From assembly GCA_902779395.1 (NCBI GenBank), contig CACZBK010000007.1:1-64000 (forward strand): 64,000 nucleotides of DNA, given 5' to 3'. Origin of the DNA: an uncultured Lachnospiraceae bacterium (GTDB lineage Bacteria > Bacillota > Clostridia > Lachnospirales > Lachnospiraceae). Below are positions 9,075 to 18,876 of the stretch, in pieces. Position 1 is the stretch's first letter. Each line of letters begins with the position of its first letter. Made by a program: the position numbers and the translations under genes. The notes beneath the pieces are model-generated. The model did not search any database, had not been told where the DNA came from, and saw only the letters and a program-made list of their open reading frames with translations.

Positions 9075-12000
9075 ATGAACGATAAACTGACCATACATGC
9101 GGAGGTTATGAGTGCCGTTAATTTTGCGATGCAGCAGAATTCCGTCCCTCTTATAAGAAACATCAGCTTAAGAAACGAAACCGATGAAGTTCTCAGAGAC
9201 CTTGAGATAAAGATAAGCTTCGACCCTGCTTTTGCTGCTGAATTCAGCTGCAGGATAGACAGCATCGAAGCACAGAGCTCACTGGAAGTAACTCCCATAA
9301 AGATAAAGCTTTCAACGGATTATTTTTTCGGACTTACGGAACGCATAGACGGTCAGATGATGATCAATGTATACAAAGACGGCGAAGAAGAAGTACTTGC
9401 CGCCGCATGTTACGATACTGCCCTGCTTGCCTGTGACCAGTGGAGCGGACTGCAGATCATGCCCGAACTTATCTGCGCTTTTGTAACTCCCAATCATCCG
9501 AAGGTGGCAGAGATATTGAACAGCGCTGCCGGTTTTCTTAAGAACTGGGGTGAATCACCTTCTTTTACCGCATATCAGACACAGAATGTAAATACCGTAA
9601 AGCGCCAGATGGCAGCAATATATGCAGCTGTCAGGGCGCTTTCCGTTAATTATGTGGTTTCGCCCGCAAATTTTGAAGGCAAAGGACAGAGGATACGTAT
9701 GTCCGCCCAGATCTCCGAACAGAAACAGGGCACCTGTCTCGATCTGACACTTTTGTATGCATCCTGTCTGGAAGCCGCCGGGCTCAGACCCCTGCTGGTC
9801 TTCTTAAAAGGACATGCTTTTGCGGGATGCTGGCTGGAAGAAGAAAGCTTTGCCGACTGTCTTGTGGATGATGTATCCGCTCTTCAAAAACGTACTGCCG
9901 ATGGAGCCGAAGAGATACTGGTTCTGGAAATGACGGACGCTGTCAGCGGCAAAAATGTAGATTTCGATATAGCGCTTGAACATGCAAGATCAAAACTGTC
10001 AAAACCCGAAGAATTTGACTGTGTCATAGACGTACTCCGCTGCAGAAACAGCAGTATACGTCCCATTCCCTCAAAACTTGAGGATGTAAAAGAACAGTAT
10101 GAAAATGCCGACAGCGTGACTCCCGGTGCCGTGGCAGCACCTTCGGAGCTTACTCAGAATCTTAAGGGCAGTTTCAAGGAAGCGTATGAACCTGTCGGCA
10201 AGCTCAGGCTATGGGAAAGAAAGCTTCTGGATTTTTCATTGAGAAACGCCCTGCTCAACTTCCGTGCTACAAAAAATACCATACAGCTTATGGCTGTTGA
10301 TCTTCCCGCACTGGAAGACGGACTTGCGGAAAATAAGGAATATATCATACTGGAGCTTCCCGCTGAATTTAAGAACAGTCTGCGGGATGAAAAAATGTAT
10401 GCCATTGATAATCAGAAAGATATGTTTGAAGCCATGGCAGCTGAAGAGATGCGCAATCACAGGATACGTACTTTCCAAAACGAGGAACAGCTGGCATTAT
10501 CCTTAAAGAATCTGCAGCGTGCCGCAAAAGTCAGCCTCGAAGAAAACGGAGCCAATACTCTCTTTCTTGCACTTGGCTTTCTGCGCTGGTATGAGACCGA
10601 TCTTTCGGAAAAGCCCAGGTATGCACCTTTGGTACTGATACCTGTGGAATTAGTAAAAAGCGTAAGAAAAAAAGGATATGTACTCCGCAGCCGTAATGAA
10701 GAAACCCAGATCAATGTAACACTTTTGGAATATCTGCGTCAGGATCACGGTCTTGCTATCGGCGGACTGGATCCTCTGCCGGAAGATGAAAACGGTATAG
10801 ATCTTCCTCTTGTATTTCATACCATACGGCAGTCTGTCATGGATAAAAAACGCTGGAATGTCGAAAACATGGCTTTCCTTGGTCTTTTCTCTTTCGGACA
10901 GTTCGTTATGTGGAACGATCTCAGAAACCGTACCGAAGATCTTAAACAGAACAGAGTAGTCAGCAGTCTGCTGGAAGGAAGGATGACCTGGGAAGCTGAG
11001 GATACCGGGATCACTGCGGAAAAAATAGATGAACTGTATAAACCCGAAGATATGTCTGTTCCTTTAAGTGCTGATTCCTCACAGATGGTTGCGATAGCTA
11101 CTGCCTCTCTGGGACAGAGCTTTGTACTTCACGGACCTCCCGGAACAGGAAAGTCCCAGACCATTACAAATATGATCGCCAATGCCCTTTATCAGGGAAA
11201 AAGCGTATTGTTCGTGGCAGAAAAGATGGCCGCTCTTTCCGTAGTGCAGAACAGACTCTCGAAGATAGGTCTGGATCCTTTCTGTCTTGAACTGCATTCA
11301 AACAAAGCCAGTAAAACTGCTGTATTATCACAGCTTGAAAAAACCCTTGAGGTAGGAAAGCTCAAACATTCCGAAGAATATGCTGACAGTGCAAAAAAGC
11401 TTCTTGAACACAGAAAGGAAATAAGCCATGTTCTGGAAGCCATGCATAAAAAACGCTCCTTCGGAAAAAGCCTGTATGAGCTGATCGCCGAATATGAAAG
11501 CGTAAATGCATATAAAGGCATGGTTTCTATAAAAGGAAGTTCCGCTGATGAGTTATCGGCAGATGAGATATCTTCCGAAACATATAACGGCTGGCACGAG
11601 ATATTAAAGGAATACGAAACAGCTGCATCCGCTACGGCCGGGCTTGATTCACATCCTTTAAGGGGCATCACATCTTCCGAATATACAATGGAGATGCGTG
11701 AACGTCTTAAAGAAGAATGGAGCACTCTTTCCGAAAACGCCGTTACCGCTGAAGATGATCTAAAAAAAATAAAGAACGCTTTAAGTATTGATACAGCTGA
11801 TGACCGTAACGGCATCGATATCCTGATACGTCTTGCGGATTTTCTGCAGAATGACGGATACTTTTCGGCACAGCTTGCACAGTCTCAGAATTTCGATCCT
11901 CTGTGTTCGCAGATAAATATTTATACAGGAAAGCTTTCACAGCTCAGAAATGATGCTGCCGAATTGTCTGCCATGTTTATACCCCAGACCTTCACAGGCG

Positions 12001-14942
12001 GCAGCGGGTTTGCCGCGGGCGCTGCTCTGCTTAAGTACAGACAGGCCGAAGGTAGCTGGTTTCTTGCAAAGGAAATGGGTATAAGCAAAGCAGTAAAGGA
12101 ATTAAAACCTTATGCTGCTAACGGTACGGTTATTGATAAAAACAATATAGCAGGCCATCTCGAAAAACTTGCTGCCTTAGAACAGCTTCGTTCAGAAGTC
12201 AACTCTGCTCCTTCTGAGATCACATCGGTACTTGGTACTTTATGGATGGGAGAAAACTCCGATGCTGCAGCTATCACCTCAGTCATAAATAAAGCCCGTG
12301 AAGCAAGGTCATTCAGGGAAGTATTAGATCCTTCATCATATACTTCTTTCATGAATGCTGCTGCTGCAGGTATCAAAGCTCCGGCAGCCGAGCTTAACAG
12401 ACTCAGGAAATTCATAAAGGATGCGGATGATGCCATAACAAAAGAAAAAATCGTTATGGAAAATGATACTTCTGACTGGGTCGGTCTCATAAAAGAGCGT
12501 TTTGATACATATTCGAAAAATACGGATCGTCTTCGTGAATGGACAGGTTATCAGAAAGTAAGACAGTCCGCTGCCGCTGCAGGTCTTTCCAATGTATGCA
12601 ATGCGGTTGAAGAAGGCAGGCTCATGCCTGATAAAGCAGAAGATGCATTTTTCTGTGCAATTGATCAGAAACTCATCTCCGGGATCATATCTTCCGATTC
12701 CAAACTTGCTGATTTCCGAGGTGTCCAATTTGAGGGACTCATTGACAGATATACGAAACGACTTGATGAATTCCGCAAACTGACCATAGCGGAAATGGTA
12801 GCAAAGCTTTCCGCAAATATACCCGCCGGCGGAGGTGAGGCAGCCGCATCATCCGAACTGGGAATACTGAAAAAGGCGATCAAATCAAACGGACGCAGAT
12901 TATCGATCCGTAAACTGTTCGACCAGATACCGACACTGCTGCGTAAGCTTTGCCCCTGCATGCTGATGAGTCCTATATCTGTCGCCCAGTATATAGATCC
13001 TTTGTATCCTAAATTCGACCTGGTAGTATTTGATGAAGCCAGCCAGCTTCCTACAAGCGAAGCAGTAGGTACTATTGCAAGAGGTAATAACGTGGTCGTG
13101 GTAGGTGATCCGAAACAGCTGCCTCCCACAAGTTTCTTTAAGTCCAATAAAGAGGACGAGGAAGATTCCCAGCAGGAAGATCTTGAAAGCCTCCTGGATG
13201 ACTGTCTGGCGATATCCATGCCTCAGGAATATCTTAAATGGCATTACCGCTCAAGACATGAAAGCCTTATCACATACAGCAACATAAAGTATTACGATAA
13301 CAGACTCTATACCTTCCCTTCACCAAACGACAGGATATCGCAGGTAAAGCTTATCCATGTGGATGGTGTATATGACCACGGAAAGACACGTGTCAACCGT
13401 GCCGAAGCGGAAGCAGTTGTCGGCGAGATAATAAGAAGACTCGAAGACAGAAAATTAAGAAAAGATTCGATAGGTGTCGTTACCTTCAGTGTAGTCCAGC
13501 AGAATCTGATAGAAGATATGCTGAATGATGAACTTGCAAAAAAACCCGAGCTTGATGAATATCTTCGTTCATGTGCAGAGCCGGTATTTATCAAAAACCT
13601 TGAAAACGTTCAGGGTGATGAACGCGATGTGATCCTCTTCTCCGTCTGCTACGGTCCCGATAAGGATGGTAAAGTCTCCATGAACTTCGGCCCTCTTAAC
13701 AGGGACGGCGGATGGAGACGTCTTAATGTAGCTATCTCCAGGGCACGTAAGGAGATGATGATATTTGCCGTTCTTAAACCCGAACAGATAGATCTTAACA
13801 GAACTGCTTCAGAAGGCGTTGCAGGATTAAAAGGCTTTCTTGAATTTGCTGCCAACGGACAGGGTATGCTCGCACGCAGTGATATAAAACCTCCTGCTGA
13901 AGATGCCCTGCTTAAGGATATTACATCCGCGATCAAAAACGAGGGATACGAAGTCAAGACCAATATCGGCTGCTCCGAATACCGCATGGACATCGGCATA
14001 GTGGATCCCGATGATCCCGAAAACTATCTTCTTGGGATCATACTTGACGGAGAAAACATGAAGGCTTCAAAAACAGTAGCCGATCGTTTTGCCGTACAGC
14101 CTTCGGTGCTTTCCGGTCTTGGATGGAAACTCATGCATATCTGGACTCTCGAATGGCTGGATGATCCTAAACCCGTTATGGCAAAGATAAAAGAAGAGCT
14201 TTCTCTTGCCGCGGAGGAAAAGAAAAAATCACTTGATGAAAGTGACAGCGATGAAAGTGATCTGATCCCGGAAGAACAGGATGAGCAGACATACGATAAA
14301 GAAGCTGTATCGGATGATCATATTCAGATAGCCGGTATTACTTTTGAAAAAGATGAAGACGCATATGCCGCATCAACACATATGCGTAAATATACTTCAG
14401 CCATTCCCTTAAAGGCCGGAGAAGCGGAACAGTTTGATGTACAGAATGCAAGAGCCATTGCAAAGACGATTCTGAGATTTTTAAATCTTGAAGCTCCTAT
14501 CAGTAAAAAACTTTTAATGAAAAAGACGTTTGCCGACTGGGGTGTAAGCCGTACCACAAGCCGTGCCGAGCAGGTATTTGATATGGCAGCGAAATTCGTA
14601 CCCTGCAGTACTACGACCGAACATGATCAGGTATTTTTCTGGGGAGGCGAACAGGATCCCGAAAAATATAATATCTACAGAGTAGAGGATAAAAATAAAC
14701 AGACAAGGAGCATGGATGATATCCCTTCACAGGAAATTAAGGCTGCAATGGGTGATATCATCTCCCAGCAGGTCAGTGTAAGCCGCGACGATCTCATAAA
14801 ACTGTGCGCAAAAGCTTTAGGCTTTAACAGAACAGGACCGGCAATGGATGCAGTGCTTGACAGCGTTCTGGAAGCATGCATTGAAACCGCCTTCTTTAAA
14901 GAAAGTGACGACGGAAAGATCTTTTCCGGCGGTGAAGTATAA
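9075..14942 (+). CDS. giant transglutaminase-like/DUF4011/SF1 helicase/Vsr-like/DUF3320 protein, putative defence gene
   Basis: Multidomain protein of 1,955 residues. The N-terminal part has a transglutaminase-like core (Cys221 in QGTCLDL, His247 in KGHAFAG). A DUF4011 segment starts near 375 (LWERKLLDFSLRN). The SF1 helicase follows: Walker A GPPGTGKS at 687-694, Walker B DEASQ at 1320-1324, the VQGDERD motif and the VAISRAR motif. Next is a Vsr/MTES_1575-like nuclease domain (about 1615-1700) with Asp1639 and Asp1658-Gly-Glu1660; the acidic residue I would expect just before this DG is isoleucine. A DUF3320 domain (about 1775-1825) closes the C-terminal part. Helicases with this domain set are linked to anti-phage defence. 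It is a single-gene unit read against the leftward replication fork. Confidence 0.88.
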   Translation: MNDKLTIHAEVMSAVNFAMQQNSVPLIRNISLRNETDEVLRDLEIKISFDPAFAAEFSCRIDSIEAQSSLEVTPIKIKLSTDYFFGLTERIDGQMMINVYKDGEEEVLAAACYDTALLACDQWSGLQIMPELICAFVTPNHPKVAEILNSAAGFLKNWGESPSFTAYQTQNVNTVKRQMAAIYAAVRALSVNYVVSPANFEGKGQRIRMSAQISEQKQGTCLDLTLLYASCLEAAGLRPLLVFLKGHAFAGCWLEEESFADCLVDDVSALQKRTADGAEEILVLEMTDAVSGKNVDFDIALEHARSKLSKPEEFDCVIDVLRCRNSSIRPIPSKLEDVKEQYENADSVTPGAVAAPSELTQNLKGSFKEAYEPVGKLRLWERKLLDFSLRNALLNFRATKNTIQLMAVDLPALEDGLAENKEYIILELPAEFKNSLRDEKMYAIDNQKDMFEAMAAEEMRNHRIRTFQNEEQLALSLKNLQRAAKVSLEENGANTLFLALGFLRWYETDLSEKPRYAPLVLIPVELVKSVRKKGYVLRSRNEETQINVTLLEYLRQDHGLAIGGLDPLPEDENGIDLPLVFHTIRQSVMDKKRWNVENMAFLGLFSFGQFVMWNDLRNRTEDLKQNRVVSSLLEGRMTWEAEDTGITAEKIDELYKPEDMSVPLSADSSQMVAIATASLGQSFVLHGPPGTGKSQTITNMIANALYQGKSVLFVAEKMAALSVVQNRLSKIGLDPFCLELHSNKASKTAVLSQLEKTLEVGKLKHSEEYADSAKKLLEHRKEISHVLEAMHKKRSFGKSLYELIAEYESVNAYKGMVSIKGSSADELSADEISSETYNGWHEILKEYETAASATAGLDSHPLRGITSSEYTMEMRERLKEEWSTLSENAVTAEDDLKKIKNALSIDTADDRNGIDILIRLADFLQNDGYFSAQLAQSQNFDPLCSQINIYTGKLSQLRNDAAELSAMFIPQTFTGGSGFAAGAALLKYRQAEGSWFLAKEMGISKAVKELKPYAANGTVIDKNNIAGHLEKLAALEQLRSEVNSAPSEITSVLGTLWMGENSDAAAITSVINKAREARSFREVLDPSSYTSFMNAAAAGIKAPAAELNRLRKFIKDADDAITKEKIVMENDTSDWVGLIKERFDTYSKNTDRLREWTGYQKVRQSAAAAGLSNVCNAVEEGRLMPDKAEDAFFCAIDQKLISGIISSDSKLADFRGVQFEGLIDRYTKRLDEFRKLTIAEMVAKLSANIPAGGGEAAASSELGILKKAIKSNGRRLSIRKLFDQIPTLLRKLCPCMLMSPISVAQYIDPLYPKFDLVVFDEASQLPTSEAVGTIARGNNVVVVGDPKQLPPTSFFKSNKEDEEDSQQEDLESLLDDCLAISMPQEYLKWHYRSRHESLITYSNIKYYDNRLYTFPSPNDRISQVKLIHVDGVYDHGKTRVNRAEAEAVVGEIIRRLEDRKLRKDSIGVVTFSVVQQNLIEDMLNDELAKKPELDEYLRSCAEPVFIKNLENVQGDERDVILFSVCYGPDKDGKVSMNFGPLNRDGGWRRLNVAISRARKEMMIFAVLKPEQIDLNRTASEGVAGLKGFLEFAANGQGMLARSDIKPPAEDALLKDITSAIKNEGYEVKTNIGCSEYRMDIGIVDPDDPENYLLGIILDGENMKASKTVADRFAVQPSVLSGLGWKLMHIWTLEWLDDPKPVMAKIKEELSLAAEEKKKSLDESDSDESDLIPEEQDEQTYDKEAVSDDHIQIAGITFEKDEDAYAASTHMRKYTSAIPLKAGEAEQFDVQNARAIAKTILRFLNLEAPISKKLLMKKTFADWGVSRTTSRAEQVFDMAAKFVPCSTTTEHDQVFFWGGEQDPEKYNIYRVEDKNKQTRSMDDIPSQEIKAAMGDIISQQVSVSRDDLIKLCAKALGFNRTGPAMDAVLDSVLEACIETAFFKESDDGKIFSGGEV

Positions 14943-14943
14943 A

Positions 14944-16080
14944 ATGAAACGTCGTTTCTTAAATACACTTATACCTGCATTAACGATACTGTCCCTTTCT
15001 GCATGTGCCGGTGGGAAAGATATCAAAACTTCTGCTGCTGCAAAACCGGCTGCAGAGCTTTTAAGTTATTCCGCAGGTACAGAGATCACGGATGTGATCG
15101 AAGATGATCTGCCGGCTGAGCCCGAAAAAACATCCGTGGCTGTTCCTGTCGTTACCGAAGCGGATATACCAAAAACAGATGATGCAGCTGATGTAACAAC
15201 AGAGACCGAAGCTGCTTACCCGGAAGATACATCTGTACAGGAAGAACTTATACCTACAGCTGCACCCACACCACAGCCCGATCATTCAAAAATGCCTGAT
15301 AAGATAAAGAATGAACTGGCACCGGCTGTTATCACTGCTGCCAGCAAAGGTGAAACAGAAAAAACCGATCTCCTTATGGCCCAGATCTTTGATATCGATC
15401 CATATTGGGCAGATAAACTCCAGCGTATACTTGATTACTGGAAAGAGGTTAATAAAGAAAGCTATATATATCTGTTTCCGGATGTTGACCGTATCCGTGA
15501 GGATGTGATCAAAAACGGAATGGATACAACCGCTTTCTGGGGAAGGGAAATATTCAGTTCCGCTCTTCCGGCAGATGACAGCCTTTGCTTTGTGATCGCA
15601 GGATTTGAACTGAACAATGACGGTACGCCTAAAACAGAAATGATAGACCGCCTTGTTCTTGCTATAGGCTGCGCACAGAAATATCCGAATGCATACATAC
15701 TCTTAACAGGCGGTCCTACAGCTATGGGTAATTCCGAAGCGACCGAAGCGGATGTGATGGCGGACTGGCTGATAAAACACGGAGTTTCTAAAGAAAAACT
15801 GATAATAGAAAACTCATCTACCATGACCTTTGAAAATGCCGTTTTTTCATATCCTGTGATCAGACAGGATCATCCGCAGATAAATAAGCTTGCGATCGTC
15901 AGCAGCGATTACCATATTCCCATGTGCGCAGTCCTGTTTGAGGCGCAGTGCATACTGAGCGAAGATGATGACTTCCATATGGAAGTATGTGCAAATGTAG
16001 GATGTATTACCAGCGGATACTTTTTTCCTATGGATGAACATAAAAGGCAGCTCATCCATATTATCGAAAATCTGCCTTGA
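14944..16080 (+). CDS. lipoprotein with C-terminal DUF218 (YdcF-like) domain
   Basis: Predicted surface lipoprotein of 378 residues. The signal peptide ends in the lipobox LSAC (Cys about residue 20). A ~120-residue linker rich in Thr, Glu, Ala and Pro follows. The C-terminal DUF218 domain (about 215-375) shows the LTGG motif, a TEADVMADWL helix, the ENSSTMTFENA segment and SSDYH, typical of YdcF/SanA-type proteins of envelope metabolism; the substrate is unknown. The ATG at 14944 is chosen because it gives the signal peptide; GGCGGTGAAG before it is the ribosome site. It begins one base after the helicase stop, so it is probably co-transcribed, though nothing ties it to defence. Confidence 0.82.
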   Translation: MKRRFLNTLIPALTILSLSACAGGKDIKTSAAAKPAAELLSYSAGTEITDVIEDDLPAEPEKTSVAVPVVTEADIPKTDDAADVTTETEAAYPEDTSVQEELIPTAAPTPQPDHSKMPDKIKNELAPAVITAASKGETEKTDLLMAQIFDIDPYWADKLQRILDYWKEVNKESYIYLFPDVDRIREDVIKNGMDTTAFWGREIFSSALPADDSLCFVIAGFELNNDGTPKTEMIDRLVLAIGCAQKYPNAYILLTGGPTAMGNSEATEADVMADWLIKHGVSKEKLIIENSSTMTFENAVFSYPVIRQDHPQINKLAIVSSDYHIPMCAVLFEAQCILSEDDDFHMEVCANVGCITSGYFFPMDEHKRQLIHIIENLP

Positions 16081-16164
16081 TAACAGTATTACGGTTCTTA
16101 AATATCCGGAACCAATGCCTGCTTATTCGAAGCATGTATCTGTTCTGAAAAGTGAGGGAAATTT

Positions 16165-16425
16165 ATGGGACTCTTTGATAAACTGACCGGAAAATGTACA
16201 GTATTGGAAGATGTGCTGTTCCGTATGGAATCCAATATCTCCAATAATTATAAGGATGCCGCCCAGGCAAATCTTAAGGAACTGGCTGAAAAATATGAAG
16301 CCCTTTTATCCGAGGGAAAACTGAATGAAAAGCAAAAGGCCCGTTATTCGGACCTTCTGGCTGCATACAGCGAAAGAATGAAAAAATTCACTCATAAAGA
16401 CCAGACTCCTTACTGGACTAAATAA
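16165..16425 (+). CDS. small conserved-looking cytoplasmic protein, unknown
   Basis: Protein of 86 residues I do not recognise. It is charged, has no Cys and no membrane helix, and most of it is predicted alpha-helical, possibly a short helical hairpin. GTGAGGGAAATTT precedes the ATG. The 84-base gap from the DUF218 gene suggests its own promoter or read-through. Codon use looks like its neighbours, so it is probably real. Confidence 0.65.
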   Translation: MGLFDKLTGKCTVLEDVLFRMESNISNNYKDAAQANLKELAEKYEALLSEGKLNEKQKARYSDLLAAYSERMKKFTHKDQTPYWTK

Positions 16426-16441
16426 AGCTGTCCGTAAAGAT

Positions 16442-16457
16442 CCCGGTCCTCACCGGG
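16442..16457 (-). terminator. weak terminator hairpin after cysK
   Basis: CCCGGT (16442-16447) pairs perfectly with ACCGGG (16452-16457) around a 4-base loop. It lies between the convergent small gene and cysK. The T-rich tail is poor on both strands. Confidence 0.4.
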
Positions 16458-16467
16458 GGTTAAATGC

Positions 16468-17394
16468 TTAAGCAAATAGTTCCGTGCTGAAATATCTTTC
16501 ACCGGTATCCGGAAGCACCGTTACTACCGTATGTCCTTTTCCCAGAAGTTTAGCCATTCTGAGTGCTACACATACATTGGTTCCGCTTGATATTCCGCAT
16601 AATATGCCTTCTTTTTTGGTAAGCATTTTTGTGGTCTCTATTGCTTCTTCATCAGTAACTATCTCTATCTGACTTATTATATCACGATTTAATATGGGTG
16701 GTATCAATCCGTCACCTATTCCCATCTGAAGATGTGAGCCGATCGATCCACCGGAAAGTATAGCAGCATTTTCCGGCTCTGCTGCCCATATAAGTATTCC
16801 GGGATTTTTCTCTTTTAATACCGCTCCTATACCGCTGATCGTTCCGCCTGTTCCTATACCAGAACAGAATCCGTCTATCGCTCCGTCAACCTGGGCCAGT
16901 ATTTCCTTTCCTGTATTTAACAGATGTGCGTTTATGTTTTCTATATTTGAAAACTGATCAGGCATATAATAATTATCATTTTCTTCGCAGAGTTTTTTTG
17001 CTGTACTTATACACCTGTCGATACATTCTCCTATATTATCATCATCATGTATCAGCATCAGTTCTGCGCCATACTGTTTTATTAAAAGTCTGCGCTCTTC
17101 GCTTACCGAATCAGGCATGATGATGATCACACGATATCCTTTCACTGCGCCTACCAAAGCAAGTCCTATACCCTGATTTCCGCTGGTTGGCTCTACTATA
17201 ACCGTATCCTTTTTTATCACTCCGGCTTTTTCTGCAGCCTGTATCATCTGATAAGCCGTGCGTGTTTTTATGGATCCGCCGATATTCATTCCTTCATACT
17301 TTACAAGAACTCGTGCATCCTCTTCGCCTGTCATATGGTTAAGTTTGATCATTGGAGTGTTTCCCAATGCATCCAGTATATTTTCACAGATCAT
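16468..17394 (-). CDS. cysK: cysteine synthase (O-acetylserine sulfhydrylase family)
   Basis: PLP-dependent enzyme of 308 residues, the normal length of CysK, which makes L-cysteine from O-acetylserine and sulfide. The PLP lysine lies in GGSIKTRTA near residue 43. The substrate loop reads PTSGNQG rather than the usual PTSGNTG, and the phosphate loop GIGTGGT is intact. The late PDTGERYFST segment is typical of the family. The changes around the PLP lysine (KTR for KDR) and the loop leave room for a related activity. No cysE or sulfur transporter lies beside it; a membrane protein is encoded upstream on the same strand about 50 bases away. Confidence 0.88.
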   Translation of the reverse strand: MICENILDALGNTPMIKLNHMTGEEDARVLVKYEGMNIGGSIKTRTAYQMIQAAEKAGVIKKDTVIVEPTSGNQGIGLALVGAVKGYRVIIIMPDSVSEERRLLIKQYGAELMLIHDDDNIGECIDRCISTAKKLCEENDNYYMPDQFSNIENINAHLLNTGKEILAQVDGAIDGFCSGIGTGGTISGIGAVLKEKNPGILIWAAEPENAAILSGGSIGSHLQMGIGDGLIPPILNRDIISQIEIVTDEEAIETTKMLTKKEGILCGISSGTNVCVALRMAKLLGKGHTVVTVLPDTGERYFSTELFA

Positions 17395-17442
17395 AATTTT
17401 GCTCCTTGAATACTTTTTCCTCTTACTGTTATTACTGATGAT

Positions 17443-18093
17443 CTACATAGCATCATCTTTCTTATCCGATATGATATTTTTATTTCGATATATCAGATTA
17501 TTGATAATTATAAGACCAAGTCCAATAAGATAAACAGCTATGCAGATGATCACAAATATCAGTATCCCTGTCGCATATCCCCAGTTCAGAAAACCGTATA
17601 TGTCATTACCTTTTCTGCCGTTTATCAATGTATTGAACAGATATACCGTTCCGTACAGTAACGGTGCTATTATAACACATGTATTACTCTTTATGCTTAT
17701 TCTTTTATCATTAAATATTATAAATTCTGCCATTGCCATCAAAGGCACCAGCATATGAAGGAAGAAATTTGATCCCACATACATAGTTCCGAAACCATAT
17801 AACGGACCAAGAAATGTAAGTACGACCATAAACGTAAGTCCGACTGCAGAAGCCGACATCAGTTTCCATATCCGGATATTTCCATCCTCCCTTTTTTTAA
17901 GATACCTTATTATCCAGATCACAGAAACGGCCGCGGCAAAAATATTGGACAGAGTTGTAAAATATTTCAGATTTATAAATCCCCTGGCCGTAAGCATGCT
18001 CTCTTTCTTATTAAAAAACATGATCAGCCAGGCATATAAAACACATAATACCATTATTATGTTGTATATAAATCTTATCTTCCTTTTATTCAT
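17443..18093 (-). CDS. Pr6Pr-like six-helix membrane protein
   Basis: Integral membrane protein of 216 residues with about six hydrophobic helices. The FTTLSNIFAA segment near residue 45 and the spacing of helices resemble the Pr6Pr family, whose function is unknown. The gene is noticeably AT-rich compared with cysK and mnmE genes around it. It lies between cysK and an SMI1/KNR4 gene on the same strand, with 22 bases to the latter. Annotation rests on topology and one motif. Confidence 0.65.
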   Translation of the reverse strand: MNKRKIRFIYNIIMVLCVLYAWLIMFFNKKESMLTARGFINLKYFTTLSNIFAAAVSVIWIIRYLKKREDGNIRIWKLMSASAVGLTFMVVLTFLGPLYGFGTMYVGSNFFLHMLVPLMAMAEFIIFNDKRISIKSNTCVIIAPLLYGTVYLFNTLINGRKGNDIYGFLNWGYATGILIFVIICIAVYLIGLGLIIINNLIYRNKNIISDKKDDAM

Positions 18094-18115
18094 ATCTTAT
18101 TTTTTGATGTTGAAC

Positions 18116-18853
18116 TCAATTATTTTTTTGATACTTAAGATATGTCTCTATTTTCTCATCTCCGTTTTGCAGATATCCGTCGTATATAAAATCTATTACC
18201 CAGTCAAGTATAAATCCCACATCTATATAATCTGTCATTTCACCTTCATCATGCCAGAATATGTGCCCCGTTTTCTTTTCCATGCAAAGATATTCACCGT
18301 CACCTATCACAGAGCCTATTAATAGATAGTCATTGGCATCTCCTTCTTTAGCCCAGTCGCAATATCCCTGTCTGTATTCTCTTTCTATTATTTCCAGATT
18401 TTCAAACCTTAATGTACACCGGTCTATATCCATTCCGTTACTGAACATATACAGAGCTTTTAATTCATCTGTAAGTTTAATACCTGTTCTTTCTTCAAAA
18501 AGACTGATCGATAAACTGCTTGCTCCCTCATATAATTCAAGATTCATAAGATCAGGATATTTCTCAGCCATATATAGAATAATATCCAGTTGTTCTTTGA
18601 GAATACTATCCTGTGAGACTTCTGCTGTTTTAATATCTATTTCTTTCGGTGGTATATATGGTTCTTCCTTTTCATCTTTTTCGGATCCGGCTTTTTTAAT
18701 TTCAACTTCTGCATTTTTTTGTTCATTTATTTCGGGTATGCTTTTTATCAGATCCGAAAATAAAGCATTTGTTCTTTCTTTATTTTTTCTTTTTAGTTTT
18801 ATTGTTACTATTCCCAATGCTATGACTGCAGCTATAAATAATAAAAATTTCAT
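18116..18853 (-). CDS. membrane-anchored SMI1/KNR4 (SUKH) family protein
   Basis: Protein of 245 residues with one N-terminal membrane helix (about 2-18), a charged linker to ~100, and an SMI1/KNR4-like domain (about 100-235). Family marks are FEERTGIKLTDELKALY, the FSNG turn and the YLLIGSVIGDGEYLCME strand pair. SUKH proteins often neutralise polymorphic toxins, but no toxin gene is seen nearby, and an anchored form is less common. It is AT-rich, like the Pr6Pr gene after it and the DUF3781 remnant before it, which suggests a small transferred patch. Confidence 0.75.
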   Translation of the reverse strand: MKFLLFIAAVIALGIVTIKLKRKNKERTNALFSDLIKSIPEINEQKNAEVEIKKAGSEKDEKEEPYIPPKEIDIKTAEVSQDSILKEQLDIILYMAEKYPDLMNLELYEGASSLSISLFEERTGIKLTDELKALYMFSNGMDIDRCTLRFENLEIIEREYRQGYCDWAKEGDANDYLLIGSVIGDGEYLCMEKKTGHIFWHDEGEMTDYIDVGFILDWVIDFIYDGYLQNGDEKIETYLKYQKNN

Positions 18854-18876
18854 TTATTTACTCTTTTAATCCCTTT

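Noticed and set aside
16085-16117. GGTTC...GAACC inverted repeat after the DUF218 gene
   Set aside because: Only five pairs with a long loop and no T-run.
16468-17394. Cystathionine beta-synthase instead of cysteine synthase
   Set aside because: Length of 308 residues without a CBS domain pair, and the PDTGERY segment favours the CysK family, although loop changes leave doubt about the substrate.
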